This document shows positions 31,428 to 39,713 of a stretch of 64,000 nt of DNA, piece after piece. Below the pieces are notes generated by a model that was not told the origin of the DNA, ran no database searches, and saw only the letters and a list, made by a program, of their open reading frames with translations. Origin of the DNA: a virus. Made by a program: the position numbers and the translations under genes. The first letter of the stretch is position 1. Each line of letters begins with the position of its first letter. The stretch is from IMG/VR virus record IMGVR_UViG_3300037041_001875, positions 1 through 64,000 of that record. One strand, given 5' to 3'.

Positions 31428-32165
31428 ATGAACGCGGCAACGCACGACCTCTGCTTGTTCTGGGTTCCCAATAGGGTGGCTCCCACCCCACGTAGTTCCT
31501 CAGTAAATACCGAGAATCCCGACGACATTTGCGCCTATCAGGACGAGGTCACTGCCCTCGAAACCCTACGCGAAAAGCTGAGCGTGGTAGCCCAAAAGGC
31601 TACTGGGACCATTCACGAGCTTCCCCAAATTGACGGTGCTCCTAAGCTCATCGAGAAGCCTTGGGCTACCTTCGAGGCAGGGCAGCGCTATGTGGCTTGG
31701 AACCTGTTCGCCGTCGACCCTATCAGCGGTCATGAGGTCCAGCTCTCAAAGCGCCTCGAGAACGTTGGCGGCGGGGTCATGTGGCTCGAATCGATCCGCT
31801 CAGATCGTGCCGTGACACGAGTTGTGCCACCTCAAGAGAACATCGAGCGAGGATATCGGTGCGAAACGTGTCGGAGATTCTCCTACGAGCAGGGCCAAAA
31901 ATGGCTCAACCAAGAGACGCACCGCTTCGAGAGCGCTAACGCGCAGATGTGGCGTGATGTCATGGAGCTCATCGCCGAAAAACAGGATGTAGAGGTTCCG
32001 AATTCCCTAGAAGACTTCGGCGCCTGTTTGGAAGATTCCAAGCTGGTTGCAAAAGTATACCCTGGCTGTAATAAGTACAAAGCTCGCGTAGCCTGGAGAG
32101 TCGACCAATGCCCAACGGGAACGACTCTCGGAGAGGAGAATGGCGAGTCTCGCCTTGGGCGGTAA
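31428..32165 (+). CDS. Hypothetical 245-aa protein
   Basis: The protein begins MNAATHDLCLFWVPN; mixed fold with a CETCRRFS pair near residue 143 and charged helices. The ATG at 31428 would be almost leaderless relative to the promoter at 31384-31419, and no ribosome site is seen, so the true start may be a later GTG. First gene of the long rightward virion operon. Unrecognised. Confidence 0.6.
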   Translation: MNAATHDLCLFWVPNRVAPTPRSSSVNTENPDDICAYQDEVTALETLREKLSVVAQKATGTIHELPQIDGAPKLIEKPWATFEAGQRYVAWNLFAVDPISGHEVQLSKRLENVGGGVMWLESIRSDRAVTRVVPPQENIERGYRCETCRRFSYEQGQKWLNQETHRFESANAQMWRDVMELIAEKQDVEVPNSLEDFGACLEDSKLVAKVYPGCNKYKARVAWRVDQCPTGTTLGEENGESRLGR

Positions 32166-32203
32166 CAACCGCTAGCGAGGCTCGAAACGTAGCAGGGCCA
32201 AAG

Positions 32204-32590
32204 ATGATCGTGCCGGATTCCCAAGCGAATTCAATGCGTTTGGCGTCTGGAAGGCCCCATGGACTGTGCGCACATTTTTCGTTATCCGATGGACAAGAGC
32301 TCGTTAACGATCAATCGTTTTTCAGAGAGCTTTTAAACGGAGGATTGGCGGACACCGCCTACCTACCTGAGTGGCTTGACAAGTCAGGTGGCTACGGGAT
32401 CTGTACGCTCATTGGTTCGGATACGTTGATCCATGCTCTGCATCCGGGAACTTGTACGCTAACCCAGGCAAATGCCTGGGGAAAAGCCGAAGGCTTGCAT
32501 GCTTGGCGTCGTGGTGACGGCGATATCGTCGTCTGCCCGTGCTGGCAAGAGAAATCCGCACAATCTGGCAAGGGGTCCAGGCGTCGATGA
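32204..32590 (+). CDS. Hypothetical 128-aa protein
   Basis: The start at 32204 (MIVPDSQANSMRLASG) follows GCAGGG; a longer frame starting at 32108 overlaps the previous gene. Contains GGYGICTLIGSDTLIHAL and a Cys pair near the end (VVCPCW). Stop overlaps the next ATG. Function unknown. Confidence 0.6.
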   Translation: MIVPDSQANSMRLASGRPHGLCAHFSLSDGQELVNDQSFFRELLNGGLADTAYLPEWLDKSGGYGICTLIGSDTLIHALHPGTCTLTQANAWGKAEGLHAWRRGDGDIVVCPCWQEKSAQSGKGSRRR

Positions 32591-32934
32591 TTCCACTTAT
32601 CCCCTTCCAAGACCTGCTCGTGATAACCCTAATTGCCGTGGGATTCTCATTCGTTGTGACTGGTTCCACGATAGGATATCCCATCCGTTTCGTGGCCTAT
32701 AAGGCCCTCGGCTGGATAGGCTCAAGCCCCATTTGGCTCGATAGCATCGCTCGTTGCCCGTACTGTCACGCATGGTGGCAGGGGCTCGGGTGGGCTTGGT
32801 ACACCGGACACGGATTCTGGGAATCTCTTCAGGCGGCTTTCGCCGCATGCGGAATCGCCGCCATAGTACAAGCTCAGTGGTCACTCGCAGCAGGGAAAGA
32901 AAGCTACGTCAGGGAAGGGCGCAAAAATGTCTAA
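32587..32934 (+). CDS. Membrane protein of DUF1360-like type
   Basis: The 115-aa protein has an N-terminal membrane helix (about residues 8-30), then ARCPYCHAWWQGLG, the Cys-Pro-x-Cys-x3-W signature of small DUF1360-type membrane proteins, and a second hydrophobic helix (about 80-100). ATGA overlap at both ends. Could be virion membrane or assembly protein. Confidence 0.65.
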   Translation: MIPLIPFQDLLVITLIAVGFSFVVTGSTIGYPIRFVAYKALGWIGSSPIWLDSIARCPYCHAWWQGLGWAWYTGHGFWESLQAAFAACGIAAIVQAQWSLAAGKESYVREGRKNV

Positions 32935-34738
32935 AGTCAGCAAAGAAGAGGTCTTGAAGGCCTTGGGCACGGCCCAATTGCAGGGCGTCAAAGAGGCCGT
33001 CAAAGAGCAGACCAAGGAGATGGGCATGCTCAGCGGGATGATGCCGGGAAGGGCGAATCCCGTGGTCACAGGGGCCTTTGAGCAGGTCGCTCAGCAGGCC
33101 ACAGCCGTGCGGCTCAACATCCAACGGCGAGATCCAGTCTCGGGCAAAATGACGTATATCAGAGGCCCTGGCGAAATCGACGCCAACCTCATCGCCAGCA
33201 AGGGCCTGCCCGAGATTATTGATGACTGGTGCGGCGGCGGCGAGTACACCGTCGAGGTCATGGCGCCCGGTCAAGAGCGCCTCATGCAGAACTTCACGGT
33301 CGGCGGGGCTCCGCAAGATCCTGGCTATCGAGCGAAGACTGCCGTTGCCGGCGGGGTTCCGGTCAATCAGGCCTATGACCCCTCGCACTACTTCGGCGTG
33401 CCGAGGCCGATGTACGCATCTCCGCAAGACAACTCGAGCAATATGGCCGTCAAAATGATGGAAATCATGATGGCCAAGGAAATGATGAGTGCCAAACTGG
33501 GCAGCGTATCCAACGCAGGTCAAGCCTCGTCCGAGGTCCAAGAGCTCCGCGCCGAGCTCGCTCGCATGCGGGATGACCAGAAGCGCGCCGAAGAAGATCG
33601 CCGCCGCACCGACGAGATGGAACGCTTGCGGCGCGAGGCGGCCGAAGACCGGCGCAAGTCCGAAGAGCGCTTCGAGAAGCTGCTCTCCGAGATGCACAAG
33701 GACAAGACCCCGGCGTGGGTAGGCCTGGCACAAGCGGCGATGCCTGCGCTTGCCGAAGTCTTCAAGGGCAAGGACGCCACAATGGGCCTGCTCTCGAACA
33801 CGTTCGGGACCGTCTTGCAAGCGCAGCAAATGGCCGCACAGCAGCAGTCTGAGACCTTCAAGATGCTGTTGAACCGGCCCACGGCTACGGACGAAATCTC
33901 GAAGATGACCTCGGTCTTCGCACAGAGCCAGCTCACGAACTTGCAAACCATCAACCAGATCGTGAGCTCAGGCCTGCTCGACAAGGGCGGCGGACACCCG
34001 CTGGTCGAGCTCCTCTCGCAGATCATCGACCAGGGCGGGCAAGTGCTTCAGGCCGGTCTATCGGGCAAGCAGGCGGCCGCAGGCAACATCGCCGGCATAG
34101 AACCGGAACCGGCTCCAGTGCTCCCACCTCGAGCAAGCTCTGAGGTTCCGCAGTTGCCGGCGCCCAAGGACACCCAGAAGCAATATGACCTAAACGCCGA
34201 TCCCTCGTTTCGGGTTATCATCGAGCAGATCAAGGGCAACGGCGATCCACGAGAGATTGCTCTGAGACTCTATCGCCACGGACAACCCCTTCGAGAAGAC
34301 CAAGGGCACCCGTTGGCGAAGTCTTGGTGTCGAGATCCTGAGAGTTACTCACGCCTCGTGCTCAGCCAGCTAGGTGTGCCTGACGCACGCATTCAGCAGA
34401 TCACAACGGCGCTGGTAGACCTCGCGCTGTGGGTCAAAGATGGCCGTGACCCAGAGGAATTCGCCAAGGTCGAAACACGCCGACGTCGACGCAAGAGGTT
34501 AGTGCCTTCAGCATCACCAGAGATGCAAGCGACACACGGCTTCTCGTTCAACCCTGACGAGCTTGATGATAGCGCCGAAGAAGAGTTCTACGAGGACGAC
34601 GACGGCGATGATGAACTGAGCAGAAGTCTCGAAGACGACGAGCTTGACGGTGAGGACGATGCACAGCAACAAGAGATGAGCTCGGTCATCGCAGAAGAGG
34701 CTCGGGCCGCCGAGGCTTCTTCAGTTGCGGAGTCGTGA
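32927..34738 (+). CDS. Large coiled-coil virion-operon protein
   Basis: This 603-aa protein has a mixed N-terminal region (1-180), a highly charged coiled coil (about residues 195-255, with Arg/Glu-rich QKRAEEDRRRTDEMERLRRE), an Ala/Gln-rich helical middle and a strongly acidic C-terminal tail (about 540-590, runs of Asp/Glu). The length and composition suit a scaffold or internal organiser. No ATPase, portal or protease motif. An acidic tail could contact the many basic small proteins of this operon. It overlaps the previous gene by eight bases. Confidence 0.7.
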   Translation: MSKVSKEEVLKALGTAQLQGVKEAVKEQTKEMGMLSGMMPGRANPVVTGAFEQVAQQATAVRLNIQRRDPVSGKMTYIRGPGEIDANLIASKGLPEIIDDWCGGGEYTVEVMAPGQERLMQNFTVGGAPQDPGYRAKTAVAGGVPVNQAYDPSHYFGVPRPMYASPQDNSSNMAVKMMEIMMAKEMMSAKLGSVSNAGQASSEVQELRAELARMRDDQKRAEEDRRRTDEMERLRREAAEDRRKSEERFEKLLSEMHKDKTPAWVGLAQAAMPALAEVFKGKDATMGLLSNTFGTVLQAQQMAAQQQSETFKMLLNRPTATDEISKMTSVFAQSQLTNLQTINQIVSSGLLDKGGGHPLVELLSQIIDQGGQVLQAGLSGKQAAAGNIAGIEPEPAPVLPPRASSEVPQLPAPKDTQKQYDLNADPSFRVIIEQIKGNGDPREIALRLYRHGQPLREDQGHPLAKSWCRDPESYSRLVLSQLGVPDARIQQITTALVDLALWVKDGRDPEEFAKVETRRRRRKRLVPSASPEMQATHGFSFNPDELDDSAEEEFYEDDDGDDELSRSLEDDELDGEDDAQQQEMSSVIAEEARAAEASSVAES

Positions 34739-34741
34739 GCC

Positions 34742-34954
34742 ATGGCGGTCAACATCGACCGCGGACAGATTTCGGTGCGCTTGACGGACGACCAAGCACG
34801 CGCCCTCGAGCGGTATCGGGTAACGCTTCAGAAGAGAATCCGATGCCACGCCCCCGGGTGGTCATGCAGTTCGGCACATGCGATCCGCGATCTGATTTTG
34901 AGAGGATTGAAGACCGAAGGCCTCATTCCTGACGTTGTAGAACCCCCAGAATAA
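34742..34954 (+). CDS. Ribbon-helix-helix-like protein
   Basis: The 70-aa protein reads ISVRLTDDQARALERYR (strand then helix) and AIRDLILRGLKTEG (second helix), the Arc/CopG-type fold. It is likely a DNA-binding regulator, perhaps of the promoter/operators just downstream at 34955-35115. Confidence 0.6.
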   Translation: MAVNIDRGQISVRLTDDQARALERYRVTLQKRIRCHAPGWSCSSAHAIRDLILRGLKTEGLIPDVVEPPE

Positions 34955-35115
34955 TGGTTTCCACTAGTTAACGCTCAACATCCCCCTGTTAACTCCCACC
35001 TACAACCGCCCAATATAATTGCGGTTTCATTGAACACACTGGAAAACCTAAGTATTCAAAAACACCCAAGATTTAGCTATTGACCACTAAATAGCTAGTT
35101 GTAGTCTGCCAGTGT
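34955..35115. promoter_or_regulatory. Internal promoter/operator region
   Basis: This 161-bp gap holds AGTTAAC...GTTAACT (7-bp arms, about 34967-34999), a TATAAT at about 35015 with a weak TTAACT -35 nineteen bases before it, and a perfect inverted repeat at 35074-35097. It probably restarts or regulates transcription of the capsid genes. Confidence 0.5.
35074..35097. repeat. Inverted repeat TAGCTATT-N8-AATAGCTA
   Basis: Perfect 8-bp arms, ending 18 bases before the protease gene start. Suits an operator; in RNA it would make a weak hairpin near the ribosome site. Confidence 0.5.
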
Positions 35116-35703
35116 ATGAGTCTATCTGGCAGAAGGATTGTCGACGCGCAATTCGGGACGGCCGAAGTTCACGATGTCTATTCGCTCAACGACCGTTTAT
35201 CCCTCATCAACGGTCAAGTTTTCAAAAGCCTGCGAGACCCTTCCATACGCGCCCTTGCGTTAGACCTCGTTCGAGGCACCCCGCAACATGGCAATGAATC
35301 CGAGCTGTCTGAACTGTCAAGAGTCTTCTGGTTCGTCAAGAAGAACGTTGAATACAGGCAAGACCCACACCAGTACGATTTATACTCTACAGCTTCTAGG
35401 ACCATCCAAGTGCATGCCGGGGATTGTGACGATCACTGCACGTTGATCGCTGCCTTAGTTGGAAATCTTGGATTCATTCCAGGGGCTAAAGTGATTTCAC
35501 CGGATGGAGCTAACTGGCACATTTACGCGCTAACTTCAGTGTTTCCGCGTAGCAACCCGCAAGCTCCCACGGCAAGATACCTAGCTCTCGACACCACACA
35601 ACCACTGAGTCATCCAGGTTGGGAACCTCCCGCGAAGTTCCAACGCTATGCACGGGTGGTCACGTTCACTGAAAGCGGGCCACTGGTCCAAACCGTGAGG
35701 TAA
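35116..35703 (+). CDS. Transglutaminase-like cysteine protease
   Basis: The 195-aa protein has the transglutaminase-core triad in order: AGDCDDHCTLIAALVGNLGF (Cys near 104), NWHIYAL (His near 135) and YLALDTT (Asp near 159). The GDC-D(D)-x2-LxxxLL motif is typical of bacterial transglutaminase-like peptidases. Placed before the structural genes, it may mature or cross-link virion proteins. First gene after the 34955-35115 control region. Confidence 0.75.
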   Translation: MSLSGRRIVDAQFGTAEVHDVYSLNDRLSLINGQVFKSLRDPSIRALALDLVRGTPQHGNESELSELSRVFWFVKKNVEYRQDPHQYDLYSTASRTIQVHAGDCDDHCTLIAALVGNLGFIPGAKVISPDGANWHIYALTSVFPRSNPQAPTARYLALDTTQPLSHPGWEPPAKFQRYARVVTFTESGPLVQTVR

Positions 35704-35705
35704 TC

Positions 35706-36623
35706 ATGGAATATCATCGTTTCATTACGGACCCCAGTCGAACATTGTCTGCGGCAGATCGCATGGATGTGTTCGGCGGCGGGATGGACCCTGCGGGCCT
35801 CGGCACTTTGGGAGCTCCAGTGAATCCAGCGCACGTCTTTGAGTACCTCGGCGAGAATCTCCCGCCCTCGGGGAATCCGAAGGAGATCATCGGGCGCGGC
35901 GGGGATCGTTGGAGTCGGGGCGCTCAGGATATCTACGGTGGCAAGTATATCACGGAAACGCAAGACCGTCTCTCGCCCAACACCAAGACGATCACCGTCG
36001 AGGATGCGAAGCCGGTCGTCATGCGACCAGACGAGCTCACTGAGATCAAGAACAACTCGCAGATCGTTCGGGAGATGACGCAGAACATCGGCTCAGTTCG
36101 AATGTTCGCTGCTCGTCCGAATGCGAACGTGCTCGCTGAGCAGGTCAGTGCCGATGCCGAGGCGCGTAACGTTCAGGACCAAGCTGTCGCGCTCGTTTAC
36201 GAGAGCCAGATGGATGCCATTCGAGCGACGCACCTGGGTGCTCGAGCTCGAGGCGCTGCTCTTCGCGGTGAGACCATCGGCGCATTGCCCACGGTGTCTC
36301 TAAATCGCAAGTTCTTGCCGACAACGAATATCGTTCGCATGCAAGCGCCAGTTCTCATGAAGACTATGGTGACACTCTACCCCGCGGGGAAGGCGAGCTC
36401 CCCACCGGCCGGTAGCAGTGACCCCGCACCAGTGTCTTTCACGACCGGCGAGAACATGTCCTTGGCCACCTTCCCCACAACCTCGAACGGCTCGTTTTCA
36501 GCCGAAGAGGCCGGCATGGGGGAAACCTACGTGGACACGCGCTTCGAGCCCACGAAGATTGCCTTGATTCTCGGTGGCGTCGCAGTCGCGGCCCTTGCCG
36601 CCTACTTTTTCATGAGGCAATAA
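35706..36623 (+). CDS. Virion-operon protein with C-terminal membrane anchor
   Basis: The 305-aa protein has Gly/Pro-rich N-terminal 80 residues, helical Ala-rich centre, and a C-terminal membrane helix (IALILGGVAVAALAAYFFM) followed only by Arg-Gln. Such tail-anchored proteins are common in membrane-containing phages. No enzyme motif seen. Confidence 0.7.
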   Translation: MEYHRFITDPSRTLSAADRMDVFGGGMDPAGLGTLGAPVNPAHVFEYLGENLPPSGNPKEIIGRGGDRWSRGAQDIYGGKYITETQDRLSPNTKTITVEDAKPVVMRPDELTEIKNNSQIVREMTQNIGSVRMFAARPNANVLAEQVSADAEARNVQDQAVALVYESQMDAIRATHLGARARGAALRGETIGALPTVSLNRKFLPTTNIVRMQAPVLMKTMVTLYPAGKASSPPAGSSDPAPVSFTTGENMSLATFPTTSNGSFSAEEAGMGETYVDTRFEPTKIALILGGVAVAALAAYFFMRQ

Positions 36624-36626
36624 CCC

Positions 36627-37604
36627 ATGAAGACCTGGGTATGGATTGTCGGTGGAGTTGGCGTTGCGGCTGGCGCGTGGTGGTATCTCAAGGGTCGCAA
36701 CTCTGCAACGACCGAGATGAGTTACCCCGAAGGCGTGGTCCCTGGTGTAACTCCTGGTTATCCTCTTGCTCCTAGCGTCGATGAGCTCCCGCCTGACGTT
36801 GCTCAACAAGAAACTCCAATGGGAGGATCGAATGCTCCACAGCAATCCTCTTCGCAAGCGTCCGCGTTCAGTCCTGTGGCTATGGCAAGCTCCGCTTCAA
36901 GCAGCGGCTCGCCATATGCCGTGGGCACCGGAAACGGATCAACCACAACGTCGACGACGACGGCGCCAGCGACAACAAGCCTGCTGAAACGTGCTCCCGT
37001 GCGGGTCAAGGCTGTGCCCCCGAGGCCTATGGTAGTGGTTACGCCGATGGCAGTAGCGCCAAAGGTTACTTCAATAGTAGCAACAAAACCAGTGGCAGTG
37101 TTTGAGCCAAAGGTTACGCCGATGGCAGCAACAGAACCGGTGGCGGTGTTTGCTCCAATGGTGCCAATAGCGGCACCAGTGTCCGTGCCGACACCAATGT
37201 TCGCGCCAAAGCCGGTGGTTACCGCCGAAGCTGTAGCTCCGACTGTAGCTCCGACTGTAGCAGCTCCATTGGTGAAACGTGAACTGGTGCCGGTTATGGT
37301 CACGACCTACCGAAGTCCGGTGACGAGCGCCACGCGGACGGTCGTCGTTCCGATGGTGAAGGCTCCAAGTCCGACTGTTGTCGCTCCGAGGCCGAAGAGC
37401 CCAACGCCGACCGTGGTCACTCCTTTGACCAGGCCACTGGCCGTGGTCCGACCGACGAATCTTCGAGGCGTCTATGCTGTGGGAGCCGACTTCACCGAAG
37501 CCGAGTATCGCGCTATGGGAGTTCGTGCCGAGCTCGAGACGCGGCGGCGTGAGTGGGCAGCAAATCAAATGTCTGAACAGACAAATGCAATGGCAAGGAG
37601 ATAG
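36627..37604 (+). CDS. Membrane-anchored Pro/Val/Thr repeat protein
   Basis: The 325-aa protein has an N-terminal membrane helix (WVWIVGGVGVAAGAWWYL) then a long low-complexity region (about residues 80-285) of imperfect units built on P-x-V, such as KVTPMAATEPVAVFAPMV. The end (about 290-325) is charged and helical. It is likely an extended spacer between membrane and capsid, or a surface projection. Repeats are visible at DNA level, implying slippage or recent duplication. Confidence 0.65.
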   Translation: MKTWVWIVGGVGVAAGAWWYLKGRNSATTEMSYPEGVVPGVTPGYPLAPSVDELPPDVAQQETPMGGSNAPQQSSSQASAFSPVAMASSASSSGSPYAVGTGNGSTTTSTTTAPATTSLLKRAPVRVKAVPPRPMVVVTPMAVAPKVTSIVATKPVAVFEPKVTPMAATEPVAVFAPMVPIAAPVSVPTPMFAPKPVVTAEAVAPTVAPTVAAPLVKRELVPVMVTTYRSPVTSATRTVVVPMVKAPSPTVVAPRPKSPTPTVVTPLTRPLAVVRPTNLRGVYAVGADFTEAEYRAMGVRAELETRRREWAANQMSEQTNAMARR

Positions 37605-37606
37605 TC

Positions 37607-37894
37607 ATGACACAGAAGAGCAAAAAGTCCTGCAAGTTGACCACGGCAAAAGCCGCAAGAGGAAATTTGGCAGCGGCGCGAGCGCACAAAGCTTTCCAGG
37701 ATTGTGCGTCTGGAAAGAAAAGTTGCAGTGCCGCCGAAGAAAAGAAGCTCATGGGGCAGATCAATAAGCTTCACGCTTCTTCCAAAAAGGACACAGACAA
37801 GCTTTGGTTTGTTTGTTCTAAATCAGAATATGACAAGGCAATGAGCGCTTCTCAAAAGCCTGCCGTAGCTTTTTGGAAGAACCTGAAAAAGTAA
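37607..37894 (+). CDS. Small basic Cys-containing protein
   Basis: The 95-aa protein is Lys- and Ala-rich with four Cys (KKSCKL, DCASGKKSCS, VCSK). It starts 3 bases after the previous stop with AAGGAG upstream. Basic character suggests contact with the genome inside the particle. Confidence 0.65.
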   Translation: MTQKSKKSCKLTTAKAARGNLAAARAHKAFQDCASGKKSCSAAEEKKLMGQINKLHASSKKDTDKLWFVCSKSEYDKAMSASQKPAVAFWKNLKK

Positions 37895-37913
37895 GGATTG
37901 GAGAACCCCAACC

Positions 37914-38297
37914 GTGGCTAAAGCTATCACATTGTCTGGAATAGCACAAGCGGCAAACGTCCCTTGGCAGTATCGTGCATGCACGCCCGTCGAGGTCTTC
38001 TCCCCGCCGCTAAACCAGAACGTGACGGTATGCCGTGAGTCGCTTCCAGCGGCCACGCCGACGACGGTTGTGCCAGCGGCACCCATGCCTATGCCGAAGA
38101 AGCGCGGCCGGCCTCGAGGCTCAAAGCCAGGCGCCCTCGATAAGAAGGGTCGACCGATTCATCGGCCGCAGTTCCCGGTATGCTCTCGGTACGAGTGGAT
38201 TCAGACGAAAAAAGGCCTGCGGTGTAAGTGCACTCGCGGTCAAGGAAAGTATGCCCCGAATGACATGTGTCGTCGAGGGTCAAACAACGCGGGCTAG
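37914..38297 (+). CDS. AT-hook-like basic protein
   Basis: The 127-aa protein has KKRGRPRGSKPG near residue 61, a perfect AT-hook core (RGRP flanked by basic residues), a Pro-rich linker before it and a Cys-rich basic C-terminus (CKCTRGQG...CRRG). AT-hooks bind the minor groove of AT-rich DNA. Likely a packaged DNA-binding protein. GTG start at 37914. Confidence 0.65.
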   Translation: MAKAITLSGIAQAANVPWQYRACTPVEVFSPPLNQNVTVCRESLPAATPTTVVPAAPMPMPKKRGRPRGSKPGALDKKGRPIHRPQFPVCSRYEWIQTKKGLRCKCTRGQGKYAPNDMCRRGSNNAG

Positions 38298-38318
38298 CTT
38301 TGCCCGTAGGAGGTCGAC

Positions 38319-38813
38319 ATGGGAAAAGACATGATCGCCCGCAACGACGGGCAAGATGAGTCGGATGGCGATTTCGGTGCGCTCGACATTCAAGTGTTGA
38401 GTGGACTGGACCTCTCTGCTGACAACGTGATCCCGCCGATTCTGGGTGTGGGCGCGGCCGCGATTTCCTCGCTGCTCGTCCGAAAGTTCGTCGCGCACGA
38501 ACTGGTCCAGAACTGGGCGGACGCGATTGGCGGTGTGATCGGTGCAGCTCTCTGCATGCCGATCAAATACTGGAAGGGCGACGAAGCCATGAGCTCTGCC
38601 ATGGTGTCGTCTCTCGCTTACGGCGTGGTCACAACTGCCGTGAAGAAGCTCGGCCCCATGCTCGGCATCGGCTATCTGGTTCCCCAGATGAGCGGCTTGG
38701 CCATGGAGCGCATGGGCTATCTGCCGCAGATCCCGACCATGTCCGCACAGCAAGCATCTATTCCACGTGAGGTCCGTGCGTCCGCTGACATTTCGGCTTT
38801 CGGCCGTCCGTAG
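38319..38813 (+). CDS. Multi-helix membrane protein
   Basis: The 164-aa protein has hydrophobic segments near residues 38-57 (VIPPILGVGAAAISSLLV), 69-80 and 95-125, with a Met-rich tail. Strong ribosome site TAGGAGG. Placed directly before the main capsid candidate, it is a good candidate for an abundant virion membrane protein. Confidence 0.65.
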   Translation: MGKDMIARNDGQDESDGDFGALDIQVLSGLDLSADNVIPPILGVGAAAISSLLVRKFVAHELVQNWADAIGGVIGAALCMPIKYWKGDEAMSSAMVSSLAYGVVTTAVKKLGPMLGIGYLVPQMSGLAMERMGYLPQIPTMSAQQASIPREVRASADISAFGRP

Positions 38814-38879
38814 TCAGTACGCAAAAACAAATGCCGCTTTAAGGCATAGAAGACCGAAAAGGTCACTGGAGATTTCAAC

Positions 38880-39599
38880 ATGGCACAGATCAAGAAAATC
38901 GAGTTCGGCGACGGATCACAAGTAACGATCACTGACTGGGGTGATTACCCCCTCTGGTCGCGCATCTGCGTCGGCGTGAACACGTTCGGCACGGACCAAG
39001 CTTTCTTCCAGTACCAGAGTGGACAGGCGGCGCCTGGCATCACTCTGTCGACTGACCTGGACACGAACATGCTCGCCAACGGCCAGCTCCCGGCGTCGCA
39101 TGAGTTCCTCGTTTACTCGTTCCAGATCATCCCCGACGAGATCCTCGGCGTGGATACGGTCGTAGGCGAGACGACCTACGTGGCCGGTCAGCACCTCCCC
39201 GAAGTGGACGTGACGGCGGGCTTCCAGAAGATGAACCAAATCTTCAACTCGACGCTGTTCCAGTTCCGCATCGAGCAGAGCAAAACCTACGTGGAAGGCC
39301 CCATCGCGTACTTCCCCGCAGGCGGCGGCTCGCACATCGAGCACAACTCGGCTGTGGACGGCCAAGCTTCCGAAGCCGCGGACTACATCGAGGCCTACTC
39401 GATTCACAACGGCCGGCAGGGCTGGGACCACGTCCGTCGCTTGTGGATGCCGATCTACATTGCCGGACTCGAGACCTTCCGGGGCACCCTGCGTGCTCCT
39501 CGTGGAACCGGGTTCAGCACAAACGTTCCCATCGACTGGGACTTCGGCATGGGCTTCACGTGCCGCATGACCGGTCCGCGCAAGCGTCCGACCTACTGA
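38880..39599 (+). CDS. Candidate major virion protein, beta-rich (single jelly-roll size)
   Basis: The 239-aa protein is almost free of long helices, rich in Gly, aromatic residues and alternating hydrophobics (DGSQVTITDWGDYPLWSRI; LFQFRIEQSKTYVEGPIAYF), and GC-rich with regular codon use, as expected for a highly expressed gene. Its size suits a single jelly-roll capsid protein. It is followed by a strong RNA structure (39612-39693). The capsid call is an inference from place, size and composition. Confidence 0.5.
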   Translation: MAQIKKIEFGDGSQVTITDWGDYPLWSRICVGVNTFGTDQAFFQYQSGQAAPGITLSTDLDTNMLANGQLPASHEFLVYSFQIIPDEILGVDTVVGETTYVAGQHLPEVDVTAGFQKMNQIFNSTLFQFRIEQSKTYVEGPIAYFPAGGGSHIEHNSAVDGQASEAADYIEAYSIHNGRQGWDHVRRLWMPIYIAGLETFRGTLRAPRGTGFSTNVPIDWDFGMGFTCRMTGPRKRPTY

Positions 39600-39611
39600 T
39601 CTGACCGGTCG

Positions 39612-39693
39612 CGTGTTCGAATTCTGCCCCTGGGTGGCTTAAAAAACACCCTTCCCGTTGGCTTGGCTGTCCGGGGGCAGTCTCGAGAACACG
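39612..39693 (+). promoter_or_regulatory. Three-tier RNA stem-loop between capsid-candidate genes
   Basis: Nested perfect stems: CGTGTTC 39612-39618 / GAACACG 39687-39693; CTGCCCC 39624-39630 / GGGGCAG 39674-39680; GGGTG 39632-39636 / CACCC 39647-39651. No T-run follows, so it is more likely an mRNA stability, processing or attenuation element than an intrinsic terminator. Confidence 0.55.
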
Positions 39694-39713
39694 ACCCATA
39701 GGAGGTTTCAAGC

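Noticed and set aside
32909-33946. 345-codon minus-strand frame
   Set aside because: Shadow of the coiled-coil gene at 32927-34738, caused by GC-rich codon structure.
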